Source of the DNA: Cotesia glomerata
Taxonomy: Eukaryota > Arthropoda > Insecta > Hymenoptera > Braconidae
Direction of reading: 5' to 3'
Length of the DNA: 64,000 nucleotides
Assembly (NCBI RefSeq): GCF_020080835.1
Contig: NC_058163.1
Span: forward strand, 21,851,904 to 21,915,903
Position 1 is the first letter of the stretch, and the number at the start of each line of letters is the position of its first letter. The notes beneath the pieces are model-generated. The model was given only the letters and a program-made list of their open reading frames with translations, had not been told where the DNA came from and did no database searches. Position numbers and translations under genes: made by a program. This document shows, one piece after another, positions 52,401 through 63,615 of this stretch.

Positions 52401-55400
52401 AATAATCTCGCGTGAGATTAGGGGAGGGGGGAGGGAGTTGAGGAAAATCTTACGAAATCTTATCAAGGGGGGAGGGGGGGTTACCAAAAATTCTCAAAAA
52501 TGCCTCACGTAATTTATGAACGCCCCCTTATGAAGAATCTTCAAGTTTGAATCGATCGAGCCAGGAATTTCAAAGTAACTCCGAAAAAACACTTTTTTCG
52601 GTTTTTTTTCGACAACGAAAACTCACGAACGAATAAACCGATTTTGACCGGGCTTGCAGTGATCGACGTGGTTTTTTTTATCTTAAGAGCTGATTAGATT
52701 TTTGAATTGATCGGTAAAGCCATTTAAAAGAAATTCCAAAAAAACCACTTTTGAAAAAAATTTTTTTTGTAGTTTTTTGAGATCTCTCAAAATCTACCGA
52801 TTCGAATCGGTCCAAATTCTATTCAAAATCTAAGTTTAGTCAAGCCCTTTTGAATGGTGCCAACCGCGATGAAATCGGCCGAGCTGTTCAAAAGTTATGA
52901 GAGGTTTACATACGGCCACACACACGCATACACACACGCACACACATATACATACATACATACATACATACATACATACATACATACGGACATCATTGCG
53001 AAAACATTTCGGGAAGCTTCCTAGGACCTCAAAACGTCAAGATCTGATGAGAACTCGATTTTCGTAAAACGGGGTAAAACCAATAACTTCCCGATTTTTG
53101 AAAATTTTCAATTTTCTTAGCGGGAAGTTAAAAATAAATTCTTTCTGATTACCTCGAGAAATACATCATCTTTAAACAGCATATCAATTTTTTTGTTTCA
53201 GATAATCCGGTAACAAGTTATAATGTTCACCGTAGAACCCCTTTTTTTTCAAGCCGCCTCTGGAGATTCAACGTCACCGGTTTATGTATTTATTTTATTT
53301 TATTTATTTATCAAAATTTTCGACCCTGAAGCCTTAGCTCCTTAAGGGCCTTACATATAAATGAATAAATAATAATAATAAAAGTAGTTAAACAGTAATG
53401 GATATGATAATAATAAGACAGTAAGAATAAGAAAAGTAACGTTATCTCAAAGCAAAGTCTATCTAAGTTACTATCTAATGACTTTAGTTGATAAAACAAA
53501 AGAAAAGAAAAAATATAAATTAAAATATTTAGTAATTTGAATATTTTAGTAATTACAGTGATTTATCTAGCAGTATGATGTGTAGCACTAAATGGAACTT
53601 ATATGAATTACAAAAGTCATTTAAATGCGCAGACTAATTAGTATTAGTTATCAATTAGTAAAAGTATCAATATTTTTCATTGAGCGTGTTTAGCCGAACT
53701 AAGTCCTGAGTAAACTTAGTAAGATATGTATAGTATAGTAGATAGATATATGTATAGCAGGGAATGCTTTGACTATACTTAGGCTAACTAAGTTTACTCA
53801 GAGCTTAGTTGAGCTGAACACGCCCATTGAAAATTTTTTCTAACATACTTCAAAAGTTGTACAATAATATGAAATTAAATTTAATAAAATTATATTACTC
53901 ATATGTCGCCGCAAAAAAATCACAAAAATATGCTTGATAATATTAATAATATTTTTAACAAATTATGGCAAAAAAATTGACATTTCGAAATTTTAAAAAA
54001 TTAAAAATACTGTTTTTTAAAAATAATTTTTCGGAACAAATTTGTTCGTTGAATAAAATTAAAATATTATTGACTGCTAACTTTAATGTAATTACATTTT
54101 TTTTAACTTCCCGCTAAGCAAAATGAAATTTCTTTATTCCAGCGGATGGTCACCCGGTTGATGAAAATAATCAGACGGTATTTATCATGCCTTACACCAT
54201 TTATTATCCTTGGGAAGTAAACACTTCGACGCGTTATTATTTAACGTACTTGCCGTTTGGACTATTGGCTTTTTTCATGGGCTTCGGAGGCTCAACGGTG
54301 GATTGCATTTTAATATCCTTGGTTTTTTCAATTAGCGGGAAATTGGCTGTATTGACAGTGAGAATCAAAACGCTTTATGGCGGCCCGGATTCCAGAAAAA
54401 AGCTTAATGAAATAATCGCCGAGCACAGTCGATTATTAAAGTAAATTTAAAAATTTTTTCCAAAATATACTTATTCATTTTTTGTACATAAAAAATAAAT
54501 TTGGACAATATTTATTAAAGAATGGGAGCAGTAGTTAGGAACATCCATAGAGCTGGCTTGTTGCTGTACTTAATAAATATCCAGTTTTTAATATGTGTAA
54601 TTGGCTATCAAGTGTTAATAGTAAGCACAGCTACTAATTTTTTTTGGTAAGATGGGTAATTAATAATATTAATAAGTTGTAAAATTTGATAGTGTTACAT
54701 GACTGGCCGAGAGTCGGAAGCTATTAAGTATATTCTTTACATCTTACAAATGTATCTTATATTGGTTATTTATTGTGTTATAAGTGAATATCTTACTGAC
54801 GAGGTAATATGTTTTTATGATGTAAGCTTTTCATGCGACAAGAAATATTTTTCTATACTGAGGAAAAAAAATTTTTTTTAATACAACAAAAAGGTTCTTA
54901 AGCAAAGAAAATATTTTTCTTCCTAATTATTTTCTTGAGCGAAAAAAAAATTTTTTTTTTGACACAAGAAATTTCACTTATTCCAAAAAAATTAATTCTC
55001 TTGCTTGAAGAAATACGTATATTGATCCAAGAAAATTTATTTAAGTCAAGAAAATCTTGTTGTTTTGAGAAAATTCAGTCTCTTGCTCCAAAAAATTTTG
55101 TTCTTGATAGAAGTAAATTTTCTTGTCTTGAGAAAATTTCTCTCTTGCTCCAAAAAATTAAATATTAAGATAGAAGTAAATTTTCATTAATAATTTTATT
55201 GATTAACATGTCAAATGGGAAGATCAAATAATATTGAATCATTTTTTTCATTCATTATGTATAATTGCACGCTAAAACTATAATTATAATTAATATTTTA
55301 GCTAAAATTATAATTATATATAATCTTTTTTACCCGGACAATTTAAAGATCTGACCAGATCTCGTCAGATAGAGATAATTTAACGATCTGGCCAGATCTG

Positions 55401-56299
55401 TTTATATATGGCCAGATCTAATCTGTTTTTCCCGGGAAATGGGTACTTATCTAAAAATCTTGATCAAATATAAAAATTTATTGTATCAAGTATTTATGAT
55501 AATTTGAATTAAGAAAAAATTACTTCCACCAAGAATAGAATTTTAAGAAAAATTTTTACTTCGGCCAACACAACTTTGGTCTTCCTTCAGGCACCCGAAA
55601 ATTTTCGTGAGTCAAGAACTTTGTTCTCCAATCAAGAAATTTTTCTATTTGTGTACGGGCATTCTTGTGAAAAGTAATTTGTTGGAAAAAAGTTTTCTAG
55701 ATTTTGAAAACAAAATTTTTTTTCAATGGCAATTTGTGAATAATTTTAATCAAAGTTTTTTTTTTTTCCAAATCTAGAAAAATCTTTTCATGAAAAAAGG
55801 TATAAAAGATTTCTTCAGCTAAGAAATAAAATTATTGAAAATTTTAAACAAATTAATTTCTTGTCACAAAAATATTCATTTTTTTTTCAAAAGAAATTTT
55901 TTCTCTCAGCATAGATTATAAGAATAAGACTACTTAGTTTTTGAATTAATAATTAATTTAGAGCCTCAATTGTTTCGAAGCGTTCTACAAATGTTCTTGG
56001 TATACTTTGATGATAGATTGTCGCAAAGATATTCTTTATTGTGTTAAAAGGTCTCAAAAACCTTTGGGACTAGATGCTGGAAAATTTGCGACCTTCAGCA
56101 TTATAATTCTAACAGCCGTAAGTTAATATTACTACTCTGCGATTTGTAAAAATTTATATATTTCTTCTGGATAGTTTGTAAAGTTTGGAAGCTACAATTA
56201 TTAATTAAGTAATTAATATGAACAATTTTTCTTCAATAGGTCACAAAAACTGCGGTTGGTTACTTGAGTGTTCTTAGAAGTTTTTTAATTAGAGAATGA
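49458..56299 (+). CDS. Odorant receptor OR5, seven coding exons, intact
   Basis: 7-TM odorant receptor. Coding exons: 49458-49466 (Met-Glu-Ser), 49526-49970, 54143-54440, 54521-54620, 54693-54803, 55962-56117, 56240-56299; 392 residues without a stop. Exon 2 KRISRIMGLWPLAPNYYLFY; exon 3 SISGKLAVLTVRIKTLYGG, in which the usual IDALE is replaced by IKTLY; exon 7 VTKTAVGYLSVLRSFLIRE. It is the most diverged member of the array, so probably an older lineage. Intron 2 is 4.2 kb (foldback R, 18S-like fragment, nested elements Q, B and C) and intron 5 is 1.2 kb (J-like element). AATAAA at 56398. A fossil of element B ends right at the exon 3 acceptor. Confidence 0.9.
50029..50429. repeat. Foldback R: about 165-bp arms, OR5 intron 2
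   Basis: The left arm runs AAATAATAGTTTAAAAAAAC to AAAAAGCGTGGGGTGC. The right arm is the near-perfect complement, GCACCCCACGCTTTTTTT to TTTTTAAACTATTATTTA. About 75 bp of unique sequence lies between. Such identity between arms suggests recent origin. Confidence 0.8.
50513..50757 (+). mobile_element. 18S rRNA-derived repeat, tandem pair
   Basis: Bases 50616-50700 match the eukaryotic 18S rRNA segment with GAGCCTGAGAAACGGCTACC and CAGGCGCGCAGATTACCCAC (about ten differences over 85 bases against the known insect sequence). CAGGCGCGCAAATTACCCAC also occurs at 50513-50532. Both copies are followed by GGAGAGTTAC, CATACTGACA repeats and ACAAGTGAAGCTAATA. It is a mobile or template-switched rRNA fragment, not an rRNA gene. 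Confidence 0.75.
51396..53133 (-). mobile_element. Element B copy 3, split by element C
   Basis: Reverse orientation; starts GGATGACGGTTGACTCTAAA, then GCAACTTCCCGCTC, and ends CTTAGCGGGAAGTT. It aligns with copy 2 on both sides of the C insertion. A (CATA)n microsatellite lies at about 52940-52986. Confidence 0.75.
51669..52527. mobile_element. PIF/Harbinger-like element C copy 1, 859 bp
   Basis: Ends GGGGCGTCCATTAATTACGT and ACGTAATTTATGAACGCCCC. The TTA duplication is at 51666-51668 and 52528-52530; the empty site AAATCTTTATGAATAATC is seen in element B copy 2. A 3-bp TWA target and G-rich tips point to PIF/Harbinger. Non-autonomous. Copy 2 at 62149-63010 is nearly identical. Confidence 0.85.
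53287..53520 (-). mobile_element. Possible non-LTR retrotransposon tail fragment
   Basis: A T-rich (TTTAT)n start, then GACCCTGAAGCCTTAGCTCC and TTAAGGGCCTTACAT, resembles the reversed 3' end of insect non-LTR elements. Low-information call. Confidence 0.35.
54852..55916. mobile_element. J-like MITE(s) in OR5 intron 5
   Basis: Outer ends CTATACTGAGGAAAAAAAAT and TTTTTCTCTCAGCATAG are imperfect complements. The inner part (about 54895-55660) repeats the CAAGAAAATTTTCTTG-type words and unique stretches of element J (40930-41627), such as ACGTAT-ATTGATCCAAGAAA. A GATCTGGCCAGATC palindromic patch lies at 55350-55430. Confidence 0.55.
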
Positions 56300-56528
56300 A
56301 TCAGTCCATCAATCAGGACCTTGTATAAAAATTGTTATTGTTATTAGATGTAAATTATATTTTTGTAATTTAGTTGTAATATTAGAAAAATGCGACAAAT
56401 AAATGGTGTTGGTTCGTTGAAAGATCTAGTTTACATAATAAATATTGTCTTTAAAGACGCGCAATTATTTATGGATGCTATTTAATAGAAATATTTTTTA
56501 TGGTTTTTGCCTAAAATTTAGTCAAGTG
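56300..56528. other. OR5 3'UTR and flank
   Basis: AATAAA at 56398. The sequence around AAATGGTGTTGGT recurs after the orphan exons at 60731 and 63821. Confidence 0.5.
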
Positions 56529-57334
56529 TACACGGAGAGAAAAATATGGAAATCATTCCTATAATTTTAATGAAATGTTTTCCTATACTATTTTAGGAGC
56601 GATTACTTAAATTATGGGAATTGTACCCATAATTTTTGAGAAATGTTACTATAATTATGGGAATGGTTCCTATAATTATAGGAACGATACCTATAATTAT
56701 AACTGTAATGTTGGCATGATTCCTATAATATATAGGAATAGTTCCCATAATATATAGGAATAGTTTCTATAATATTATAGGAACCATTTCCTATAATATT
56801 ATAGAAACCATTCCTATAATATTATGGGAAGCATTCCCATAATATTATAGTGATGATGCCTAATAATATTGAGATATTTATCATTACAACTCAAGTTATT
56901 TGTGACTTCAATGACTACTTTGAAGCATTTGAAATTATTAGTAATTTCGATAATTTTACTTGCTTCCCAATAACATCATTTGAAGTATATAAAATAAGTA
57001 ATATTGTTCATATACACGGAAAGAAAAGTGAAGGAATTTTTACTATTTCACTATAGTAATTTTTATTAAATTAAATAGTAACGGTGGACTATACTTCTCA
57101 TTTAGTAATTTTTACGATCTACTATTGTAAATTTTATCCAACAAACAAGGCTAGCAAGAAACTTAAAAAGTTGAATAATATAGAGCAAATTATACAATAT
57201 GTATTTGTAAACTTTACAATTCAACTATTGCAAAAATTGACACAAGGTTTTTTAAAAAGATATTTTAGGGAGGGAGAGAGATAGGAGGTTGGACTAATCA
57301 GTACAAATACAGTAACCGAAAAAAGAAATCGGAA

Positions 57335-58550
57335 TTTTCATCCTATCTGGGAATCGAACCCAGAAGTTTTTGTTGGGAGCCAGAGACTCTCCCTCTTTTT
57401 TTTTTTTTTTTTTTTTTTAATCGTTTATTTTGAATTTATTAATACATAGATTTACAAGGTAAGTGATATATAGGTATAAACGTACATGACCTATTACAAT
57501 ATTTGAAAAACTTATCTTATTCTACCTGGCCTGCATGGCTCTCATAGAAGCTACATATAATGGTTTGGTACCTGAGATGCCTCAATGGGCAATACATATT
57601 TTGTTTTTGTTTAATTTTAGTCTTAGTCTTTTATGCATATGAATATTGTAGAGATTAATAGTATATGGTTAGTAATGAGTTAGCCTAAAAAACGATGTAT
57701 TTTAAAAAGGCTTATCGTATTAAAAAGAAAAACAGATACAACAAAATATAGATATATATATATATAGCAACAAATAAAAGAAAACGGGAGAAAGAGAAGA
57801 TAATAAATAATAAAGGAGGAAAAGGAGCAGATTAGGTAAACCACCAGTATTCCTTACAATTGTGGGGGATTAACCAATTTGTCTTTTGTGGGACTGAAGT
57901 GCAGTATTGTATGTCGGTATTTGATAATATTTTTGAGTCATAATTAATAGCTTTGGCGTTTGGGCCTCTTTTGACGTGGTATATTAACGGTAGGTATGAA
58001 CTGAGGGTCTTGAATGAGACCTAGGCTGTCCAGGTATGTGAATATTTCGGGAGGTGTGTACCCCGGATGTCATTGCTTGATTGAAGGATTGTGGTTGTGG
58101 GTAGAAGGGACCTGATATTAAACTATTTTCAGTAGAAGAGGATGCATTGGCAAAATGATTGCGGCAAAGTCGGATAATGTGGTCGTCAATACGTCCAATG
58201 TTTGCTGTATTTAGTATAGTTAGATTGTGATAGAATTTTATATAATTCGATTCGGGTGTTTTGTTCATGTTGAGGCAGGCTCTTAAGCATTGCCTTTCAA
58301 ATTTTCTTAATTTTTCCATTTCTTTAGGTGGAATATTAAACCAAATAGGGCAGCCGTAGGTAATAATTGGTCTGATTAGAAGTTGGTAACATAATATTTT
58401 GACCTTTCTGTTTTAGAAATTTAGAATAGAATAGTCTAGACAGGCTTTTGAATTGCTTTTTGGCTTTATTAATTTGGGTGTCAATGTGTGAGTAGAAGTT
58501 TAAATTATTAGAGACTCTCCCTCTACGCTATCCAAGGTAAACTAGTACCC
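57335..58550 (-). mobile_element. tRNA-derived SINE-like sequence, split by a retrotransposon
   Basis: On the minus strand, an A-box-like TAGCGTAGAGG (about 58530-58540) and a T arm CTGGG TTCGATT CCCAG (about 57346-57362) are separated by the inserted non-LTR element. Joined across the target duplication the parts resemble a tRNA head, but the anticodon arm is not canonical. Confidence 0.45.
57397..58509 (-). mobile_element. 5'-truncated non-LTR retrotransposon, 1.1 kb
   Basis: Flanked by a 15-bp target duplication AGAGACTCTCCCTCT (57382-57396 and 58510-58524). A T-run at its left edge is the poly(A) tail on the minus strand. The coding end reads QLLIRPIITYGCPIWFNIPP then KEMEKLRKFERQCLRACLN, typical of the C-terminus of Jockey-like reverse transcriptases, with a stop near 57984. 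A frameshift lies upstream near 58412. Dead copy. Confidence 0.85.
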
Positions 58551-58926
58551 ATGTCCTTTAACATTTACATAAACTCGGAGTCTAGCGCTCCTTCAATAGT
58601 ATAGGAACCATTCCTATAATATTATAGCAACTATTCTTTTAATAATATAGGGACCATTCCTATAATATTATAGGAACCATTCCCATAATATATACAAGCT
58701 ATTCCATTATTGTATAGGAACGTTTCCAATAAACTATGGGTATAGTTCCGATAATGAGTATAGGATTGATACCTATAATGATCATTTTATTATAGGAACC
58801 ATTCCCATAATTTTTGGAAAGATTCTTATAAATTTCTCTCCGTGTATTAGATTGAAAGTAGGAAATATATTACAGCTGAAAATTGAAGTTTAAATTCTTT
58901 CGATTTCAGTAAAGTAAAGAAGATAA

Positions 58927-60543
58927 ATGAAAAGTGTAAGTAAGAACGAATTAAAATAATTAAATTGATAATAATAACTGGTAATTGCTCACCAGGATCA
59001 GGAAACATTGAAGAAAGGTTTTAAGATATTGAAATGGTCGAAAACATTTTCAAAAGTCATTGGCCTGTGGCCGTTATCATACAATCCTTATTTATTTGGT
59101 ATAGGTATATTTTATAATACTATTTACGTGATTCTATCATTGTTAGATATGTATAAATCATTCGGCAATACTGACAAGCTGGTTGATAATGCGACGATGA
59201 CTGTGATAATTGTGGTCGTATACGTCCGTATGTTATTTTTCCGTATCAACATTTCTAGTCTTGATGAAATATATGCCCAAGTGTTAAAAGATTACAACGT
59301 CAGTGATTTTAAAAATTCCGAAGAAATTGAAGTATTTATGCAGTTTATTAATAAAGGTATATTTTTGTTGAGAGGATTCGCTACTTTTATGTTAGGAACC
59401 GAATTTGTTTGGTACTTCAGTTCATTAACAGCAACATGTAAGTATTATCATTAACTTGCATTTATAACAATTCATACTTGTTGATTTCTTCCAATTGCTT
59501 TTTAAATTTTATTACAGCTGAGTTCTTCATTGATGATAACAATCAAACAATATTTATCATTCCTTACTCAATTTATATTTTCTATGAAATAAATACCTTG
59601 ACGCGTTATTATTTGACATTCTTAACCCTTTTGCCAACGATTTGGATCTTTGGGTTCGGAACTATGTCAGTGGATTCCATTTTGATTTCTCTGCTCTTTT
59701 ATATCAATGGAAAGATGGCTGTGTTGACAATGAGGATTGACGCGCTCGAAAACGGCCCTAATTCCAGGAAGGAACTTAATAAAATAATCGCCGAGCACTG
59801 TAAATTATTGAAGTAATTATTCCACTTAAAATTGATTCATTTAATAAAAATTTATAAATACAAACAATTTTATTAATTGAAGAATGGGAAATGGCGTTAA
59901 AGATGCTTACAGTGCTGGATTACTCGTTTACTTAGTGAATACCAATGTGATAATCTGCATTGTTGGCTATCAAATTTTGATAGTAAGTAAATTTTCGTCA
60001 TTATTGTTAATCTCAATACATTATAAATATCATTAATTTTAATAGAATTTCATGGCGGGAGGCCAAAAAGCAGAGTTAGTTCGACTTATTCTGTTAATGA
60101 TGCAAATGTATGCGATGTTAAATATTTATTGTATGATTAGTGAACATATGACTGCTGAGGTAATTCAATACTTTGTTTAATTTTCATTTCAATGTATAAT
60201 GTTATTAACTCAGCATTATCCTTTCTTCACTTTAGAGTCTGAAGTGTTGCGAAGCATTTTACAACATTCGCTGGTACAATTTGCCGATTGATTGTAGTAA
60301 AGATATTGTTTTCTGTATTGAACGTTCCCAACAACCGCTGGCACTTTGGGCAGGTCAATTTACAACATTTAGCAGCGTTACTCTGACAGACGTAAGTTGT
60401 ATAATAATTTATAGTAAAAAGAATATTGCTTACATTATTTTTGAAAAACTGGGTAGAAATTGATTATTTTTTTCTTCAAATAGGTGACAAAGGCTGCATT
60501 GAGTTACTTGTCAGTTCTTCGCAGCTTCATGATTGCCGAGTAG
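58927..60543 (+). CDS. Odorant receptor OR6, seven coding exons, intact
   Basis: 7-TM odorant receptor. Coding exons: 58927-58935 (Met-Lys-Ser), 58996-59437, 59518-59812, 59883-59982, 60046-60159, 60236-60391, 60484-60543; 391 residues. Exon 2 SKVIGLWPLSYNPYLFG; exon 3 YINGKMAVLTMRIDALENG, in which most paralogs have Ser for the Asn; exon 7 VTKAALSYLSVLRSFMIAE. It forms a subgroup with OR4 and OR7: exon 3 is one codon shorter than in OR1-3 and OR5, and in OR6/OR7 exon 5 is one codon longer. The start lacks the conserved ACCTCGGAG promoter block seen upstream of OR1-5. An orphan last exon follows at 60731. Confidence 0.9.
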
Positions 60544-60730
60544 AATTTGTCTATAAAAATTTTCTAAGGAAAACATGATGTTTACGATTCAAGATATCCA
60601 TAAATTTCCTCACAAAAATTGTAGTTATCTATTTGCATTTAAAAATATTTCTATTTATTTGCAAAATAAATCTGTTTCTATTGAACTGCAATTTATTTAT
60701 TGCCATAAAATTGGCCGTGATATTTATGAG

Positions 60731-60795
60731 GTCACAAAAACTGCGGTTAATTTTTAAGTACTCTTAGAAATTTTTAATTAGAGAATAGATCAGTC
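60731..60795 (+). pseudogene. Orphan OR last exon, broken
   Basis: After ATTTATGAG comes VTKTAVNF then a stop, followed by CTTAGAAATTTTTAATTAG. This is the OR5-type last exon (VTKTAVGYLSVLRSFLIRE) with lesions, lying 190 bp past the OR6 stop. Confidence 0.7.
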
Positions 60796-61129
60796 TATCA
60801 ATCAGGTCCTTTTATTGAAATTCTTATTATTATTAGATGTTAATTATATTTTTGTAAATTTAATTGTAATATTAAAAAATGGGATAAGTAAATGGTGTTG
60901 GTATATTGAAAGATCTAGATAACAAAATAAATTTTATTTTTAAAGATCTGCAATTATCTAGGAACATAATTTCAGTATTTATATTTTTGTATAAAACGGC
61001 TTGAGTCGAATTTGAAGATTCTTTTTCTATAATTTTGTGAAGTGTATAGATTAGATTAAAGTTAAAAATGTTCTAGATAATCATAAAATTTTTAATATCT
61101 CCTATTTCAGCGATCAAGTAAAAAGATAA

Positions 61130-63615
61130 ATGGAAGACGTAAGTAAAAAAGTTTAAATAATTAATTTGAAACTGATGACGAATAATCGCCCACTAGGATC
61201 AGGAAGCGTTGAAGAAAGGTTCTGAGATATTCAAATGGCCGAAAAAAATTTCGAAAGTCATTGGTCTGTGGCTTCTATCGCTGAATCCTTATTTATTTGG
61301 TATAGGTGCATGTTATTATACTATTTACGTGGTTTTAGCATTGTTAGATATGTATAAATCATTCACCAATACTGAAATGTTGATTGATAACGTTTCGGAG
61401 ACTTTGGGAATTACAATGGTATACACCCTTATGTTATTGCTTCGCTTCAACATTTCTAACCTTGGTGAAATATATTCGCGAATATTCGAGGATTACAACG
61501 TCAGTGATTTCGAAAATTCTCAAGAAATCGAAGTATTTACGCAGTTTATCAATAAAGGCATATTTTTGGTGAGAGGATTCGCCAGTTTCATGATAGGAAC
61601 CGAATTCGTTTGGTACTTCAGTTCATTAGCAGCAACACGTAAGTATTGCGTCATTAACTTTCATTTATAACAACTCATACTTGTTGATTTCTTCCAATTG
61701 CTTTTAAAATTTTATTACAGCTGAGTTCTTCATTGATGATAACAATCAAACAATATTTATCATTCCTTACCCTATTTATATTTCCTATGAAATAAATAGC
61801 TTGACGCGTTATTATTTGACATTCGTAACCCTTATGCCGACGATTTGGATCTTTGGCTTTGGAAATGTGTCAGTGGATTCCATTTTGATTTCTCTGCTCT
61901 TTTATATCAGTGGAAAGATGGCTGTGTTGACAATGAGGATTGACGCTCTCGAAAACGGCCCTAATTCTAGGATGGAACTCAATAAAATAATCGCCGAGCA
62001 CTGTAAATTATTGAAGTAATTATTCCACTTAAAATTGATTCATTTAATAAAAATTTATAAATACAAACAATTTTATTAATTGAAGAATGGGAAATGGCGT
62101 TAAAGATGCTTACAGTGCTGGATTACTCGTTTACTTAGTAAGTACTAAGGGGGCGTCCATTAATTACGTGAGGTGTTCTAGGGGGGGAGTGGATCATGCT
62201 AAATCTTACCAAATCTCACTTAGGGGGAAGGGGGGGGGGATCTTAACAAATATCACGTAATTTTTTCTCTAGCAGAAAACAGTGTAAAATTGCGTGAAAA
62301 AAGTATTTATAATAAAATATGGCCAAATTCTGGTACACAATAGTGTTTGTCGTATTCGTCTGAACCCTGCAGAGCAGCAAAGTAGCGCTCGATTGTTTAA
62401 TTTGATTATTGATCGATAGGATTCACTAATTTTTTAGGTATAGATTTCTTTAAAAATCTATCGGTGGTAGCCGGTCTCATGTCGTAATTTTAATACAATT
62501 TTGTCATAATATGTTTAATTATCTTCAATTTAAACTATTGTTCGTCGACTTTTAATACTTTTTTCAATTTATTTAGTAGTTGAGAAAATTAAAAAAAAAT
62601 CAATAATAAATTAAATTTTAGTTTTTATCATAAAATGATTTTTATATGTAAAAATCCTATTTTTATGTAGATGTCTTTAAATATCTATTTGCTGTAGTCA
62701 GTCTCATATCGTTATTTGCAAAAATATAATAAAAAATAAATTTTAGGACATTACGGCCTTTTAATAACGTGTTTTTTTCAATATTCAAACAAGAAATCTA
62801 CCTATCCATGTCGGGTGTAGCCGAATGGCACTTTTTTTCTCAATAATCCAACCCGTTTACAGCCAAAACATAAATTTTGAATAATCTCGCGTGAGATTTG
62901 GGGAGGGGGGAGGGAGTTGAAGAAAATCTTACGAAATCTCATCAAGGGTGGAGGGGGGGGGGGTTACCAAAAATTCTCAAAAATGCCTCACGTAATTTAT
63001 GGACGCCCCCTAATTCAATAATCTGCATTCTCGGGTACCAAATTTTAATAGAAAGTATCACTTTAGTCATTTCTGTCTTTATTGTTCATAATAGATTATT
63101 AATATCATTAAACTTTGATAGAATTTCATAGCAGGAGGTCAAGAAGTAAAGATAATTCGATTTGGTCTGTTCATGATGCAAGTATATGCGATGTTAAGTA
63201 TTTATTGTATAATCAGTGAACATATGACTGCTGAGGTAATTTACAACGTTATTTAATTTTTATTTCAATATTTTTATCAACTCAGAATTATCCGTTCTTC
63301 ACTCTAGAGTCTGAAATGTTGCGAAGCATTTTACAACACTAGTTAGTACAATTTGCCGATTGATTGTAGTAAAGATATTGTTTTTTGTATTGAACGTTCT
63401 CAACAACCGCTGGCACTTTGGGCAGGTCAATTTACAAAATTTAGCAGCGTTACTCTTACAAACGTGAGTTGTATAATATTTTTATAGTATGAAAAATGTA
63501 GGTGACATTTTTTTTTAAAAACTCGGTGATAATTGATTATTTCTTCTTTGAATAGGTTACGAAGACCGCGTTGAGTTACTTGTCAGTTCTTCGTAGCTTC
63601 AAGATCTCCAAGTAG
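61130..63615 (+). pseudogene. Odorant receptor OR7, pseudogene
   Basis: Exons: 61130-61138 (Met-Glu-Asp), 61197-61638, 61721-62015, 62086 onward (exon 4, split by element C at 62149-63010 and resuming to about 63052), 63122-63235, 63308-63463, 63556-63615. Exons 2 and 3 are open (SKVIGLWLLSLNPYLFG; YISGKMAVLTMRIDALENG). Three lesions: an 862-bp insertion in exon 4; the exon 4 donor changed from GTAAGT to GAAAGT; and a TAG in exon 6 where OR6 has a TGG (Trp). Its last exon is intact (VTKTALSYLSVLRSFKISK). It is closest to OR6 and OR4. Confidence 0.88.
62149..63010. mobile_element. PIF/Harbinger-like element C copy 2, inside OR7 exon 4
   Basis: Ends GGGGGCGTCCATTAATTACG and CGTAATTTATGGACGCCCCC; TAA duplication at 62146-62148 and 63011-63013. 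Removing it restores the reading frame of exon 4 (…LVSTNSIICILGYQILI). Very similar to copy 1 along its whole length, so recently mobile. Confidence 0.88.

Larger units (their letters stand above)
51021..53935. mobile_element. Foldback element Q carrying elements B and C
   Basis: The outer arms, AAGCATATTTTTGTGATTTT then TTGCGGCGACAT, pair with ATGTCGCCGCAAAAAAATCA then CAAAAATATGCTT at 53902-53935. Pairing resumes inside (TCTCGAGGTAATCAGAAAGA and its complement at 53145-53165). Element B copy 3 sits within, and a possible retrotransposon tail (53287-53520) lies in the right arm. Confidence 0.7.
56529..58846. mobile_element. Element H copy 2, with nested insertions
   Basis: Ends TACACGGAGAGAAA and TTTCTCTCCGTGTA as in copy 1 (27231-28603). 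Its middle frame (from 56850) is the same as in copy 1 up to about 57010, where another TACACGGAAAGAAAAG end begins. The tRNA-derived sequence and a non-LTR element lie further in. The H palindromic array resumes at about 58600. Confidence 0.75.

Noticed and set aside
62898..63131. 77-codon frame MGRGEGVEENL...
   Set aside because: Runs across the right end of element C into OR7 exon 4; G-rich transposon tip, not a gene.
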